Origin: Tyto alba
Lineage: Eukaryota > Chordata > Aves > Strigiformes > Tytonidae
Assembly (NCBI RefSeq): GCF_018691265.1
Contig: NW_024881329.1
Coordinates: 2,046,001 to 2,110,000 of the forward strand
Length of the DNA stretch: 64,000 bases
Direction of reading: 5' to 3'
Part shown: piece after piece, positions 1 through 13,600 of the stretch
How positions within the stretch are numbered: position 1 is the first letter of the stretch
Layout: each line of letters opens with the position of its first letter
Made by a program: the position numbers and the translations under genes
Notes under the pieces: generated by a model
Database searches by the model: none
What the model was told of the DNA's origin: nothing
What the model saw: the letters and a program-made list of their open reading frames with translations, nothing else

Positions 1-3000
1 CACAATGAACAGGAATCTTAAGGTCTGTACTATTCTCCACTTTCTCCCTGCCACCAAAAGGAGCAAATGCAATTTAACATGAACACTGTTTACAGCAATT
101 ACTTAAATTCTGCCAGAGCATGCATCAGCATTTTAAAAAGCATCTATGTGATGAAGTGACTGATAAAGCATTTCAGAAAAATGTTTTAAAGTGCTCTCCT
201 TTGCTTTATCTGTAATAGCCTACAATTAATGGCAACAGAAAATTGCTTTAAAAAGGAACTAACAGTTGGGATGAAATGTAGATCATAAGAGGGCAGCATG
301 AAAGACTGAAATAAATGACAGACAAGAGAGAGGACACAGTAATTTCTCATTATTTTGACTTAACCAAAGGATGAGAATCTCGAAGTATTTGCTATCACCA
401 TTGAACACTCATGGCATATCAACCCACAATTTTCCTGAAAAATCTGCAAGAAATTACGGTATTAATGGTCTGTGAATGTTGCAAAGGTTATCTCATGAGA
501 CAGGAATAGATTTTTAAAGGACTTAAGTTTCCATGTCTTTATTTTTAAAGAAGTATTGTAGTTATTGCTCTGTGATGCAATGAGTTAATACCACAGGGCA
601 TATAACACTTTGGCCTACTGGGAGCCATGCCAGCACTTCAGAGGGCAATAGCCAAAAGCACGGTTCAGTTCCTGGAATTTTCCCTATAGTAGGAAGTTTT
701 ACCAGCAAAGCCATCCATGCATCAGAAAAAGCTCCTAAGCATTTACATTCTGAAGCAAATTTTAACAACTCTCAACCTTCTCTTGACAGAGAAAGCTGCC
801 TTTCTAATACTCGAGTATTACCAGCCACAAAAGTGGCTCTGAACAGCCATGCAAAGACATTCATGACAGTAAGGAACAACATACCTGCCTTGTAGCTCTG
901 ACTGTTTGCAACACGTATGATGTCTCATCCCGACAAACAGTGCTGATTAAAAGCTTCCTCCTTTTTAAAACCCTCCGCATCTTATGGCCTGAACTTTCTT
1001 GCAAATAATTCTGTGGTGGCCAAGTGACTAACTGCCTCCAGCTCTGGGAACACCACATACAGAAAAGGTCTGACCAACCTGAGGAGTTTGCACAAACTTC
1101 AAACTTCAGCTGTCAGCCAGTGAAGAGGAAGCAGATTGCAGTAAGAAAACATGTGAAATAACCCCAAGTGAAACGCAAGGCTGACAAAGAAGAAACCTCC
1201 AGCATAATTTCACACCGCTCCTGAGAAAGACCTCACTGTGCTGATGAGTCATCTTTCTGCCCAAGGAATACTGAGTGTCAACCTCAGGACCCACTGGAAC
1301 AGCGGAAGGGTGAGCATTACACCACAGAAACGGGTCAGAAAGTGGGAAGGCTCTGCATAACAATTCTAGCTGTAATGTTAATGAGGCTTTTCTGTATTAA
1401 CTAGATAATTTGGGCTATAAGACCATTAAAACATTAAGTGGACGAGCAATAAATTCTTGACCCCATTTATATAGTGCATTTCTTTTTGTGCATTACAAGA
1501 GGCCAAACTGCCTCAGGATTATAGGGTGTGTATTCTGACACGGGAAAACCATGGAAAATACAGAGCACAGGAATGAAAAGGGAACAAGCCACACCATGTC
1601 TGGACAAAAAGAAACAACAGTGTAAGTCTAGTGCTGTCTTGAGACTTGGATCTACTCTCTTAATGCCATAATCCACTAGCAACTAGTTCTGTTCTACAAA
1701 CAAAGTGTCTCACAAAACATCATGCAAAAAGGACCAGGATGGAGGTAGAAACAGAGGGGTTTGAGTGATAGAAAGGAATCTCCTCAAAATGCAGCTAAGC
1801 TGTCAGAGCCCTATAGTCCCTAAAGAAAAGGGCTCTGCACCAATATTATTTTACAGGACTGTCCACCAATTTACATGGAATTTATGTTGTTTGCTTTTGC
1901 CATACTCTTCAATACATTGCTTCTCGCTCTTTGCCTATCAAAATTTGCTGGCCAGCCACACACAGAACCAAAGGGATTTTTGCATTAAACTAGCTACTTA
2001 ATTTTAAGGATATAAAATGGTTGTTCCATGCAATAGAGGAAAATATAAAGCAACAAAAACCATCCTGAAGTACATAGTTTTACAGAAAATAAACTGCAGT
2101 CATATTTCATACAGCTATTGAAGAACAAAATCGCAGGTAGGTATTATTCTGGGTTTACAGTCTTATGATGGTAGAAAGTACATGCCCTGTATTCAGGAAC
2201 TGGTTTGGATGGGGTTACATGACTAACCTGCAGAAGAGGTGACATCACAGGTTATAGTGCAGATGCTAACTGATCTCAGCACATCGACAGCATTTTAATC
2301 ACCTACTACAGGGTCCCCGAATCTTTCCAGCAGGCAGCATTCAAGCTCTGCACAGACATCTGTAGGCAGAAATGCTGTTTCCCCCTTGTGCTATTGGACC
2401 TCCCCACAAAACTTAACAAAAACTTGAGACCATTGCAGAGAAAAGTCCAGTCACAGAAGAGACATTTACAAGCCTGCTCAGGCATTCCACTTTCTCAGCC
2501 TTTTTGGCACCTTGAAAATGAATGTACACTGAAAGATTATGACAGCCTACAAGAAATTTAGGAGGTTGTACAGCACCATCCTGAAACTGGGCTGTTAAAC
2601 TGTCATAAACTGTAGTGGCTGTGAGCCTGTCCATGATATTATAAAGCCCAAGGTGAAAAAAATAAGACATTGTAATATTTTTATTTAGCTGTCTACTAAC
2701 TCTCATCTGAAAACTACCTAATAGCTCTCTATTTAAGATTGACTTACATTACTGAATTTTCATGTGCAGGCATAAGGTTGCTGAATAGCTTGAAGGAAAA
2801 TGAAACTTGGGAAAAATAAAAATCTCATATTGCCTACTATGCAAATACTATGAGCCTTCTCCAGTTATCATTATCAGCAAGTCAAGCCCAGTAAGCCAAA
2901 AATATCTGTGTAACCAGGAAGAGGAACCTATTCCATTAGGTAAAATTCAGAGATACATAATAAGCACGACATAGAATTAGCACGTGTGTCCCATCTGTCA

Positions 3001-4596
3001 TCCGTAGGCAGCAGAACCCACTGCAACATACTCAATTACTTCATGAAGACTTTTCCGTGTATGCAATCCTTTACAACAGGTTATTCTTCATTATTCTGCA
3101 GTTCCATATGACAAGAGCCCCCAGCAAACCTCTTACAAACAACTAATAGGGATTTGAAGCTTCTCACTCTGACAGTAAAAGGCCATCATCCATAACATAT
3201 ACATAACTTTAAGACTTGGCCTATCCACAGTGTAACAGGGACACTCATCACCTTTGAGAAGCAAGGAAAGAGGACAATGGAACACAGAGATTCAGAACCT
3301 TGTAGTTTTGGGATAACACTTATTACTACAATTCTCTGAAAGGCATGATGTGTATCCCAGTAGCACCACTGTATATCATAAACACTATCCCACAAAGTAG
3401 CACAACAGATAGATATGTTTACAGTGCAAGGATACCATGCATCTTTTGACCTGGAAGGGCATCCAAATGCAAACAAATGTTACCAAATGGCAGATGGATA
3501 CTGGCAAAACTCTTGCTAATAAAGCTGTACAGCATTGGCATAGCCCACATTTCAATTTGAAATGACAATAATGAAGTCACATCACTCTGCTGGTATTCTG
3601 AATCACCTCCCACTCTTGTCTTCAGTTCTATCTGCTCACTCTCACATGGATGTAATCACTGATGGATCATACAAAACCCTGAAGGACTAGACACATTCTT
3701 CTCGAAATACTGGAGTGTCATTTTCTTTCCAGAAAAAGACTAGAGATACAGTAAAAACATAATTTTTCAGTTTTACTATAGATGATATACATCAATTAAA
3801 GACAATGTAGAATCTTTTCCTAAAAGTGTAAAAACTTAAAGAGGATTCAAATTCCTTCCACATATAATGAAGTTATACTCTCATTTTCCACAGGGGTTTT
3901 ATTTTTTCAATAAATACAATCTTAGGAAATAAATATCTCTCTGTTATAAACACTGAAAGATAAGAACTGTTTACTGTTGTTGAGACAGAAAAGCATATAA
4001 ACTGGTACATCTGTCAGATTCAAATCATTGCACAAATAAACAGAATCATTAACAATTCTAAATATTATCTTCTTACTAAATGCATTTTCTGTACATATGA
4101 ACTATGAAGTTGAAACAAATAATTTTAAAACCCCACAGCCCTATTATAAATATAATTTCTTCCTGTAGCTCTGTTTTTCTTATTTCAAGAATAATTATTA
4201 TCTATCATAGCTGATATTGTGCCTAAAGGCTCAGGCAGTTCCTTTATATTCTACCTTGGTGACACCCTTCTCACTCCTTGCAACAAGTCATTAAGCTCCA
4301 CAACTGTTTCCGCTCTTGTTCTCCTGGAAGTTCTTACCAGACATTTTGGTTTAATACCACAATAGGAGATCCCTCTACAAGTTATTTTCACATCAAAAGT
4401 TATGAGGAATGTATGAACGCACATAGTTACTAAGACTATTCAGTGCAACATGTATGAAGACAGGACTATCAATCAAACTCAAATAACTTCTTACTCGTTT
4501 AAGCTGCACAGCTATAACCAAAGCTTTGAATTTATTGTATATCAGACAAGAAAGTATTTCTCATCTGGAATCTGTCATCTAAATAGGAATACTCAC
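1..4596 (-). other. CHID1: CHID1 intron 8, partial
   Basis: AT-rich intronic sequence running off the left edge. I looked on the minus strand for the remaining CHID1 segments (the TYDYS, WRSKILLGLNFYG and IWELGQGLDYF regions) and found none. No repeat family was recognised. The short open frames present have no supported function. Confidence 0.7.
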
Positions 4597-4689
4597 CCTG
4601 CTGCAACTGCAGGAGGGATGACTAGTATGAGTTTAAGTTGTGCTTCACGCAGAGCTTCAGAAAGGTGAATAAGCAAGTGAATCAACTCC
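4597..4689 (-). CDS. CHID1: CHID1 exon 8 (last CHID1 exon inside the window)
   Basis: 93 nt reading (T)ELIHLLIHLSEALREAQ, then LKLILVIPPAVAA(G). Matches human GLIHMLTHLAEALHQAR and LLALLVIPPAITPG. Acceptor TTTGTATTTCAG, donor CAGG|GTGAGT. It follows a 9.1 kb intron. The next family segment (TDQLGMFTHKEFEQL region) was not found between 1 and 4,596. Confidence 0.94.
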
Positions 4690-7600
4690 CTGAAATACAA
4701 ATATATTGTTAGTGGGAAAGGCAGTAAAACTGGGACTACATATTGTCAAGAACAAGATAACAAGTAACAGTAGAAATAATTGAAAAGACGCGGCTGGCAA
4801 GAGAGCCAAACACAGTCTGTGGTGAATGACCGTAGTAGAAAAAAAAAAAAAAAAATTAGGAAGACTAATCTTTTACCCTTTTCCAAGACAAAGAACAGTG
4901 AACGGCTGGAGACAGTCTTAGTTTTATGGGAACTGGTGATCATCTTGGGGCTAAAATGTTTCCTAGTTTTATTTTAATCTAACTGTGCATTGTTAGCATG
5001 TAAAACCAGTATATCTTATCAGAGCAGATGACCTCATATTCAGTAAAAAGAATTGGATCAATAGAAGAACCAAACACTGTTCTGAGAAAAGCAGCTGTTG
5101 AATAAAGTCACCACTGTATTACTACATATGAGGTCTGAGAATTTGTAAAGATGCTTTCACAGCAAGATGTGCAATCTTCAAGGGATATTTCTGAGGCCTG
5201 TACTTAGAAACATTTCTGCTGCTGTTTTTTTTCCTGTATAAACAATCTTTTTGTTTATAGATTACTGTACAGCTACAAAATAAATGTTTGACAATGTCAT
5301 ATCTGGAAGAATCACCTTCCATATGCATCATTTAAAGAGTATCACAAAAGCTGATTTTCATACCCATATTCTAAACAATTTAAATAGAAAAAGAAACTCC
5401 AAAATTCCCATGTAAATTGATTTTGGTCTTCCTGATTTGAAGGGCAATGCTAATAGAAAATCCTTCAGGGAGAGACTGCAGAAATAAAAAAGTTTAATGC
5501 CTACTGTTATCTTAAGAGGAATCCAATATCACCTTAAATTTGCACTACAAATATGGTCCTTCTGTGTGCCTTCTCATTTTGCAGAACAAAGTCAATTTTC
5601 ATATTTACCCACTGGCAGGATGGATCCACAAAGACAATCAGACAGATGATATTAGCACAGAATTGTAGATCTGCTCAGAGCTACTCTTAAACCTGAACCA
5701 AGTTGAAAGCAACTCCACAACCCATTCCAGTAGTGAAAAAGTGCTAAAGCAGGAAAGGCAGGATATATATAAGCAATGATCCAAGTTGTTTGCTCCACTT
5801 AAACTGGATTAGACCTGAAATCTCAGGAACAACTTTCGGTACTGTTATGCCTTTCAAGGCAGCATCATCCTAGAGAGATTCTTCTAAAATCATTTATCTT
5901 CCAATATAATTATCCATCACAGTAACAATGCCTGACTTGCACAATGTAGATACTAGTCAAAGGTAACCAAGTATTTTAATTTTCCCTGAAATGGCTTGAT
6001 GACTGATGAAAACTTCCTAAGGACACTGCAAAAGCCACTACTCTCAAAATCCTGGCAAACAAACAAAGCTGGTTTTATCACTTTCCCAATACCATCAGTA
6101 TTTTGTGCTTACAATTTGAGAGGTGGCTGTGCTGAACAGCTCTTGACAAAGCACTGGCACACCGCCACCTATACGTCTCTTCCAGGGGGAGACACAAGAC
6201 TACAGGAATCAGCTTCTGATCTGTTTGCAGCATGTGCTTCTACCATTCTTGCTCTGGGAAAGTAACAGCTTTTCCTCCCATTTCCTTATCACATGCATCC
6301 CACATTAAGTGTCACTATTCAGACAAATCAATTACAGCAAAGAAGAATCCTTTTCTATAGGAATGCATTAAAAAATTACAACACTAAACTAAACAGACAT
6401 TTATTGAATCCAACATACACATCACAACTCCCATGACATAATTTTAACAAAAATTATAATCAGTATTAAAACTAAACTAAGTCTTCTTTCCCCCTGATTT
6501 GTGTCTCAGGGCTGTTACCTTTTTAACTAATTATACCCAAACTGCAGTATGAGTGTCCCCTTTGTCAGATGTCAGAGATGCAACATACAAAATAAATTTT
6601 ACCATTAAATAAGAATCAATTCTTCTGGCACTGAGATTATTCTACGCTGTTCATCAGCATGGATCTATTTTCTCTGCCTGGCTGCCTTTGTTAGCTGGAG
6701 GAACTTTGAGGCCTCTACACAATGCAAAATACTTGCTGACTTTAATTATTTAGAAGGTGAGGGGATAGAAGGAGGGGCAGACTAGGACAAAAGAAACTAA
6801 CATAGATGCACAGCAAGATAACTTTCTCATTTTGAAACAGGGCTAACACCCTTGCTGCCACTCTGCATCTTCACCTATCTGTCTCAGCTCCTAAAATTTT
6901 GCTATTCAGATAGCACTGCTCTGAAGGATAAGAAGAAAAGCAGCTGGCACTATTTTGAACCAGGTGCAGTGAAGAAATAAATAATCGAGTGACTATTAAA
7001 TCCAAAGTTTCCCCCTTTCTCAGCTACGTCAGACACTGGTGGTTAGCCAGCAGAGGTAAAAATGTACCCACAAAAGCAGTGATGCACCCACAAAAATTGA
7101 CTGCACAAAGGCAGTCATATTTGAAAACTAGAAAGGCATACAGCGTTGAACCACAACCTACAACTGTAAACGAAGAACAGAGTTTTGTGGCCTGATAAAG
7201 GGGGACGAGTGCAGTTTAGATAGCTGGTTTCATTTTGTAGCTAGCAGACAAGACTCTAACTAAGACCAGGCTCCATCAAAACAGCCAGTTCTCCTTCCAC
7301 CACCAAATCAAAGCAGTATAGCTCTGGCCAAAAAATAATTAGCTTCAACTTGGAGGAGGTCAGGAAGAAAATGGGTAGCTGGACAACTGCTGATTCTTGC
7401 TTAAGAAACCCAGATTAGCATCTACTCACTAACTGTCAAATCAGGTCTCTGGGCTCTGAAAATGTTCTAGCAAATCAGACAGGATTTAAGCTCACTTCCA
7501 GTTGTCAGCAAAGACAGACTATGTAAATCAAATGTGCACTCTGCCCCTCTCCCCCAAACAGCAATCGCAAAATGTTCATTTATCGTGCTATGAATCTTTA

Positions 7601-10600
7601 CTGTGTCCCAACAGTGCTTTCCAGTGTTTTAAACAGAATACCCTCCCATATTACCACAGGTAATTTTGAAAGAAAAGCTATTGACATTTTAAACATTCTA
7701 ATCAGGTGCTGGAAAGTAGGAATAGAATCAGTCTTCCTGAAAAGGCTACATTAAATATTTACCAGAGACTTGACTATTGTCAAATTTAACTTCAGAGCAG
7801 CTATTAAGACACTGGCAGCTTTAAGACTCTATCTTCAGCTAATTAAGGTCTACTTCATTCCTATTATTTCAAGCCTTCCATTATCACTACCATTTGGTAG
7901 GACAATTTTCCAAGTGTTCATGATTTCAAAGTATCTCGTCCCCTATAAAGTATGCAGGTCTCCAAATTTTCAACAACAAAGGTTTGAAGGGAGTTTGTTT
8001 TCTCCGAACTCCCTTTTTCCAGCATTGCTGGGACACCTTGTAGTAGAGCTTACTTCAGTGCACAAGAGTGGGCTGTAGGGGTCTTTGAAGAGCCTTGCAG
8101 AAGACACGTAAGGCTGTTACATCCTTCCCTTCAGCTACGTGATCCTTCAGAACTCTGCAACTTTCCAACTTAAACTACTTTTTTGCACAAGTTGGTAGTC
8201 AGTACTCCCTAAAATTTATGCCTTGTCAAGAAAATTGGACAGAATAAAGCTGTCTACTTCAGAAAGAAATTGCCCTTTTGTGCCATTTCATTGCCTAGTT
8301 AATACCAAGAAACTGGAGTGAATTATGGCAAATCTTTGATTAATAGATTAATTTTTCAGGGACTAACATGAAGGATAGAACTGCCAGAAGAGCTGTTTGC
8401 TCCTATAGTCCTACCAACATTAATAAGATGTCTGAAGGTCATCTTCTGCATGATACCAAGTGCCTGCAGCACGTAGTGACAAAAAAAAAAAGAAAAAAAA
8501 AAAATCACATTTTTCAGAATGATTCTGTGTGATGCCAGTGCCATCTGTCAGCTAAGGCCAGACTGATCAGAATAACGTGTGCACTTTTATGTATGCTGTG
8601 AGATTCTGCCAGGTACATTCATGCCTTTTTCACAACATGACCCAGGTCTCTGGAAGAAAAAAAAAAAAAAAAAAAACAAAACAAATAAACCCACATGTGA
8701 GATTAGCATGAGAGACATCATCCTATCTAGCTGTTAACTAAATAAGGAGAACCTTTGCTTGCTCTGTTACCTCAGTATTTTTGCTATGTACATTTCTAAA
8801 CTTAAATGACACAGGATGAATAACTCGGAAAATTATATTGCAAAATCAGCCAATGAAGTTTTATCTAAAAGACAGTTATTTAATTAAGAAGCAGGTTTAA
8901 ACTATAAGAAGCAAAAAATCATATTAGATTTGAATATTATCTGCATAGGATACATTGGTTGATTTCCTATGTGTTACAATAAAAGATGGGAAGCTGAATA
9001 CTTTCTCACTGTGCAATGATTGTCAGCATGACAGGGGGCAGCATCAGTTAGATGCAGTCTCTTGTCTCACATTAAATTTGACCTCACTGTGATTTGTGTA
9101 TCAATAATCCTATTCCCAGAATTCACAAGAAAGAAGTAGGCACCATTACTATACAGGATACTTTGAAGTATCCGTGTTAGATGTCTATAGGAGCCTGAAC
9201 TGGTCAGTATAAACTCCCAAAAATGTAGGTACACACATATCAAGACAATTCAGCTTTTTCAAATAAAACAGGCATGTAAGACTTGAGACCCTACATGAGC
9301 AGCCAGAGACCAGGCTGCTTAGGACATCTAATGTGAAATCAGGCAGCTATATTTAGGCACATAATTCTATTATATAAAATTTATACTGTTGGTGAAATCA
9401 ACATGTAAATGAATATGCAAACTAAAGCAGAAAAAATGAACTGACATAATTTAAGATTTTAGTCTGCTGAGCGTTACAGAGCAATTCCAACCCCAAACCA
9501 GAATGATTAGAAAATTTTTTGTTCTTGAAACCAAACAAAACCATATTTAGTTCTGCTTATGAAGATGTAAAACCGAAGATACACAGTGAGCCTGAACTCA
9601 CAGAATTTCATGTCTTAAGTGGATGCCAGCAACATAACTTCTTAGCAACATTTCACCTCATCTGTAATGCCAGCTAGGATAAACAGGAAACTGAAGGCAA
9701 TTCTTAGGTAACTCCTCAAGCCTTGCAGGAAAAATAGTCATTCATTACTAATGCTGAAGTGAGTACCCAAAAAAATCAACATTTTCTAGATACATGCAAA
9801 GGGATGGCAGAGAAGTGTCTAAATGTGCTTTATTTTAAAAATGCTCAGTGACAACAGGTTTTTAAGGAGCCTGGTCACAGGCAGTTATGGGTTACCGGAG
9901 ATTTACACAGAGCTAACACTGTTACTCTGTTATATGGAGATATTTACAAAATTTAACTGTCACAAGGTCTTTAGGTAATTCAGTGTTTCAAGTCCCAACA
10001 TCGAGACCATGTGTTATGAAGATGTCATCATGCCTCTTTAATCCAACCAAAATTCATGTTCAACTATGGAAAAAAAAAAAAGGTATCTCATGGGGACACT
10101 TGCTCAGCTGAGGTCTACTGAAAAGAGAGCTTCAGCTGCAATTAAGCCAGCTTTCTGATATATGAAGTAATGTTTAAATCCGAACGCAATTTATTAAGTG
10201 TGTGAGGATGCTAATTTGCAGGTTTTCAGATTCCCTTGCAAACTCAACTGCCTCAAGAAATATTGGTGCACCCTGATAAGAATTATCACTGAACATTGCC
10301 TTTAGAGAGTGGATGCTGATTTCACAGCTGAAACATCATATCAAGCACAAATGTCCCATAAGCAAATCCCACTCTCTAGTCATTTTAAATTTGGTAAAGA
10401 AACCTATGCTATATTAAGTGTTCCTGCACCACTACAGTAGTGCACTGTATGGGATCATGGATATTTTCTATAACACTATCAAAAAAACAACAGGAATAAT
10501 TTCCGCAGCTCTCCCCTCAAGACGGATACACAAAAGGATGCACTACAATAACTGAGTGTCATTTTAATATTTATTAATTTAATAGTTAGGTATCCACTTA

Positions 10601-13600
10601 CTTCATGTCTTGAAAAATGAAAATCATGATTCTAAGTTAAATATTTTTTACTTAGATCCACATCACGGCTCTGCCATTTCATAAGACAAGCTGGCAGCTG
10701 CAGCATATCCCCAGATACTTTTATGCACCTGCGTTGAGTCTTAATAACCTGCTGCTAACTGCTTATGTGAGATTATTCCTTGCATTTCAGAAAAAAAACA
10801 TCCAATTCTTTTCTATTCTTTTTAAACTAAAACATGTTCACACTAAGTAATAGGAATAAATTGTATTATCATTGTCTCTGCATTGTCAGACAGCTCTGGA
10901 AGTAATTTAAAGGCAGACTACCTGTTCCTTGGACCATCATGATGATTTTTTGTTCCCTCACCTAGAACTAAGTTAAACTACTTTCAGGTGTTTGACCTTG
11001 AAGGATCAGAATCAGGAAAGCCCACACTATGTACCTAACAGTGAATTACCAATGCTTTATACAGAGCATCCACAATTGCTGTTCTGTGAACACTTCCCAT
11101 CTCGGAAGGATTAGGGGCCATCCCTATGTGTCGACACCTACCTGTCAGCTGACCCCCACTCTTCCAAGGTGGAGAACAGGCTTTCCTACTGGTGTTTGTC
11201 ACCCTGGAAAGATACAACCTGCCAAGGACGATCAGGTCCGACTCGTGTTACAACACTGCCACTCTGCGGGCTCCGGAGGTCACAGGGGCTGCTCCAAGCC
11301 TTTTCTGGCAGGGACCGTGCATGCGTGCCCATTTATCAGCAATAACTCTGCTCTGCTTTTCAAAAGGAAATTAACAGATCCCAAAGTAACAGCACACAAT
11401 GTGCAAGGTGCTAAGTTCACTTAATTCTGCCCCTTAAGATCTGTTCAATGCACCTGTTCACTCCAAAAATCATTGATAGGAAAAAACCGCGGGGCAGTGG
11501 ATAGCCTAGCCACTCAGTTTTAGAGCAAGTGATAGACAAATGACTTAATCTCAAAATTAAGACACTGGTCCCATAACTTATAAGCATCATGAGAAAAAAT
11601 TTTAATGTGATGATGTGCTTCTATTTTCGCAGAACAACTGTTGCTCCGCACACAAGCCTAACTTCAGCTTGCTGACTAGATCAGCCTTACTCAGAATGTG
11701 TCTCTCAGGAGACAAGCCCAACACCAGGCATTTTGCAACTTAAACACCCTAACCATTTCTAGAGGAGGTGCAATAAAGGGAAGCAAAAAAACCCAACAAA
11801 CCACAGATGAGTTTACAATCCAGCACTTAAATCAAAACTGGTCTTGAAGAAGAGGAAAATCTGCAGTTTGTAACTTTTGTTTCTACTTTTCTTTTTCTGC
11901 CAAACATCATCGTTCACATTTTTAGTTAGGATAATCCTAAAGTCTTGTTCACAGGTGGCCACATAGGATCAAACATTACTGACTCAGAGCAAAGGAGGCA
12001 GTTACCATTCTACTCTATGAGAATAATAACCCTTTCCTTCTCTGAAGTTATGAAAAATACTTCCAACTCCTTCTATCAATAACAGACAGACAGTCCACAT
12101 GTAAGTGGTGCTTCTATACTTTACCTAAATAACATTCAGGTACTGAAGGCTAAAGCAACCACACAGCAGTTACCTCCTCTAGTACAAACAGATCTTATCA
12201 CACAAGATGGGACCAGGAATGCTGTTTTGAACCAGCATTACTCCTGGCAAAGAGTAACATTTTTACCATGCCACCAGTAAACTCACCCTGGAGCAAATAA
12301 AAAGCATGCTTTGTTCACGTGTGTCGTTTGCAATACACTCTGATGGCAGTGTGCCTAAATTGGTCTTCAGTGAAACCTTTTTCAGTGAGTAAAATTAGAG
12401 TAATACAGTCTGCCTTACAGTCATGTAAATTAACTAACAGGAAAAGCATCAATTTTACTGAAATACAGTAAGCACAGTAAGTAAACTGACCACTACACCC
12501 AATCTCTGGCTGGTAGTTACTAATTGCTTAAATCACCTCGATGGCCCTTTTATTAAGACACTGCAATAAGGTCAGAGCTCAGTATAGAGACTGACTCTTA
12601 GGAACAACCCGATAAATTACCTAATTATGAACAAGAGCATCTATCTTAAGGATTATTCATTCCAGTGCAGATGGTGCAGCCCCTGACAAGGCAACAAAGG
12701 TTCTGCAATTTCAATTCTTGTTCCCAAGTGTTGATTTTACAGGAAAAAGATAGGACTCTGTTAATAGCACGCTCAGATCCAAAAGCAACTATTATATGCC
12801 ATCAGACAACATTTGCCCTAAGAAGAATAACCTGAAATAACCACTTTTGAAAGGTTGAAGTCTTCCATAATGAAGTCTGCATTCTGCAGAGCTTTCTTTC
12901 AAGCTGTTTTCCCCCAGACATATTAGGCAATAGAGAGCTGGTAGGAATATTGTGCTTTAGGGAATGGATGACTGAATTTCCTGAGGAAACTAAAACAAAA
13001 TCTTCAGATTGCTGCACTGAATCATTCATTTCCTCACATTCTGCCTTTTCCTCCTGAAGCAGCAGTTTGGAGCTTGCCTTACCTTGACTCTGTCCAAGGT
13101 GTTAAGACAGCCAAGGGGCTTTTGCTCAAGGAAAACAGATTAGAATGTCAGAAACCAGCTTAATATAGATAAGTTTTAGCAGCTACAATAAATGCAGACT
13201 CACTGAAACTTCATAGCGGAGCTACCAAGAGATAGATCAACTATTCCAAAGTTTAAAATATACTGTGCTTGCAAGAACTGGAACCCAGTTTCTCCCTAGA
13301 TTTACTCCAGGTTGGGGATTTTGGTTTTAGTTCCAGTATGTCCAGAAGATCTCTAGAGAAAGGTTTGAAAGGTTTCCTAATCAACTCAAATATGGTGGTC
13401 TTGAAAGCATCACACGCTTCCAAGCTTTACCCAGTAACCCAAACCAATCAGTTTTATAATAAAGGCCAGTGCCAACATCTGAGCAACTGAGGTACCCTCT
13501 TCACCCTTACACAACAGTAACATCTTGCAGAACTCGAGTATGAAAGGCTAATGTGGCCTGCTAGGTCCATAATGAAGATTATTATGTAATCTTTGAGCTC

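Noticed and set aside
12802..13029. 75-codon minus-strand frame tested as a missing CHID1 exon
   Set aside because: Does not resemble CHID1, and exons 7 and 8 already join in phase without it.
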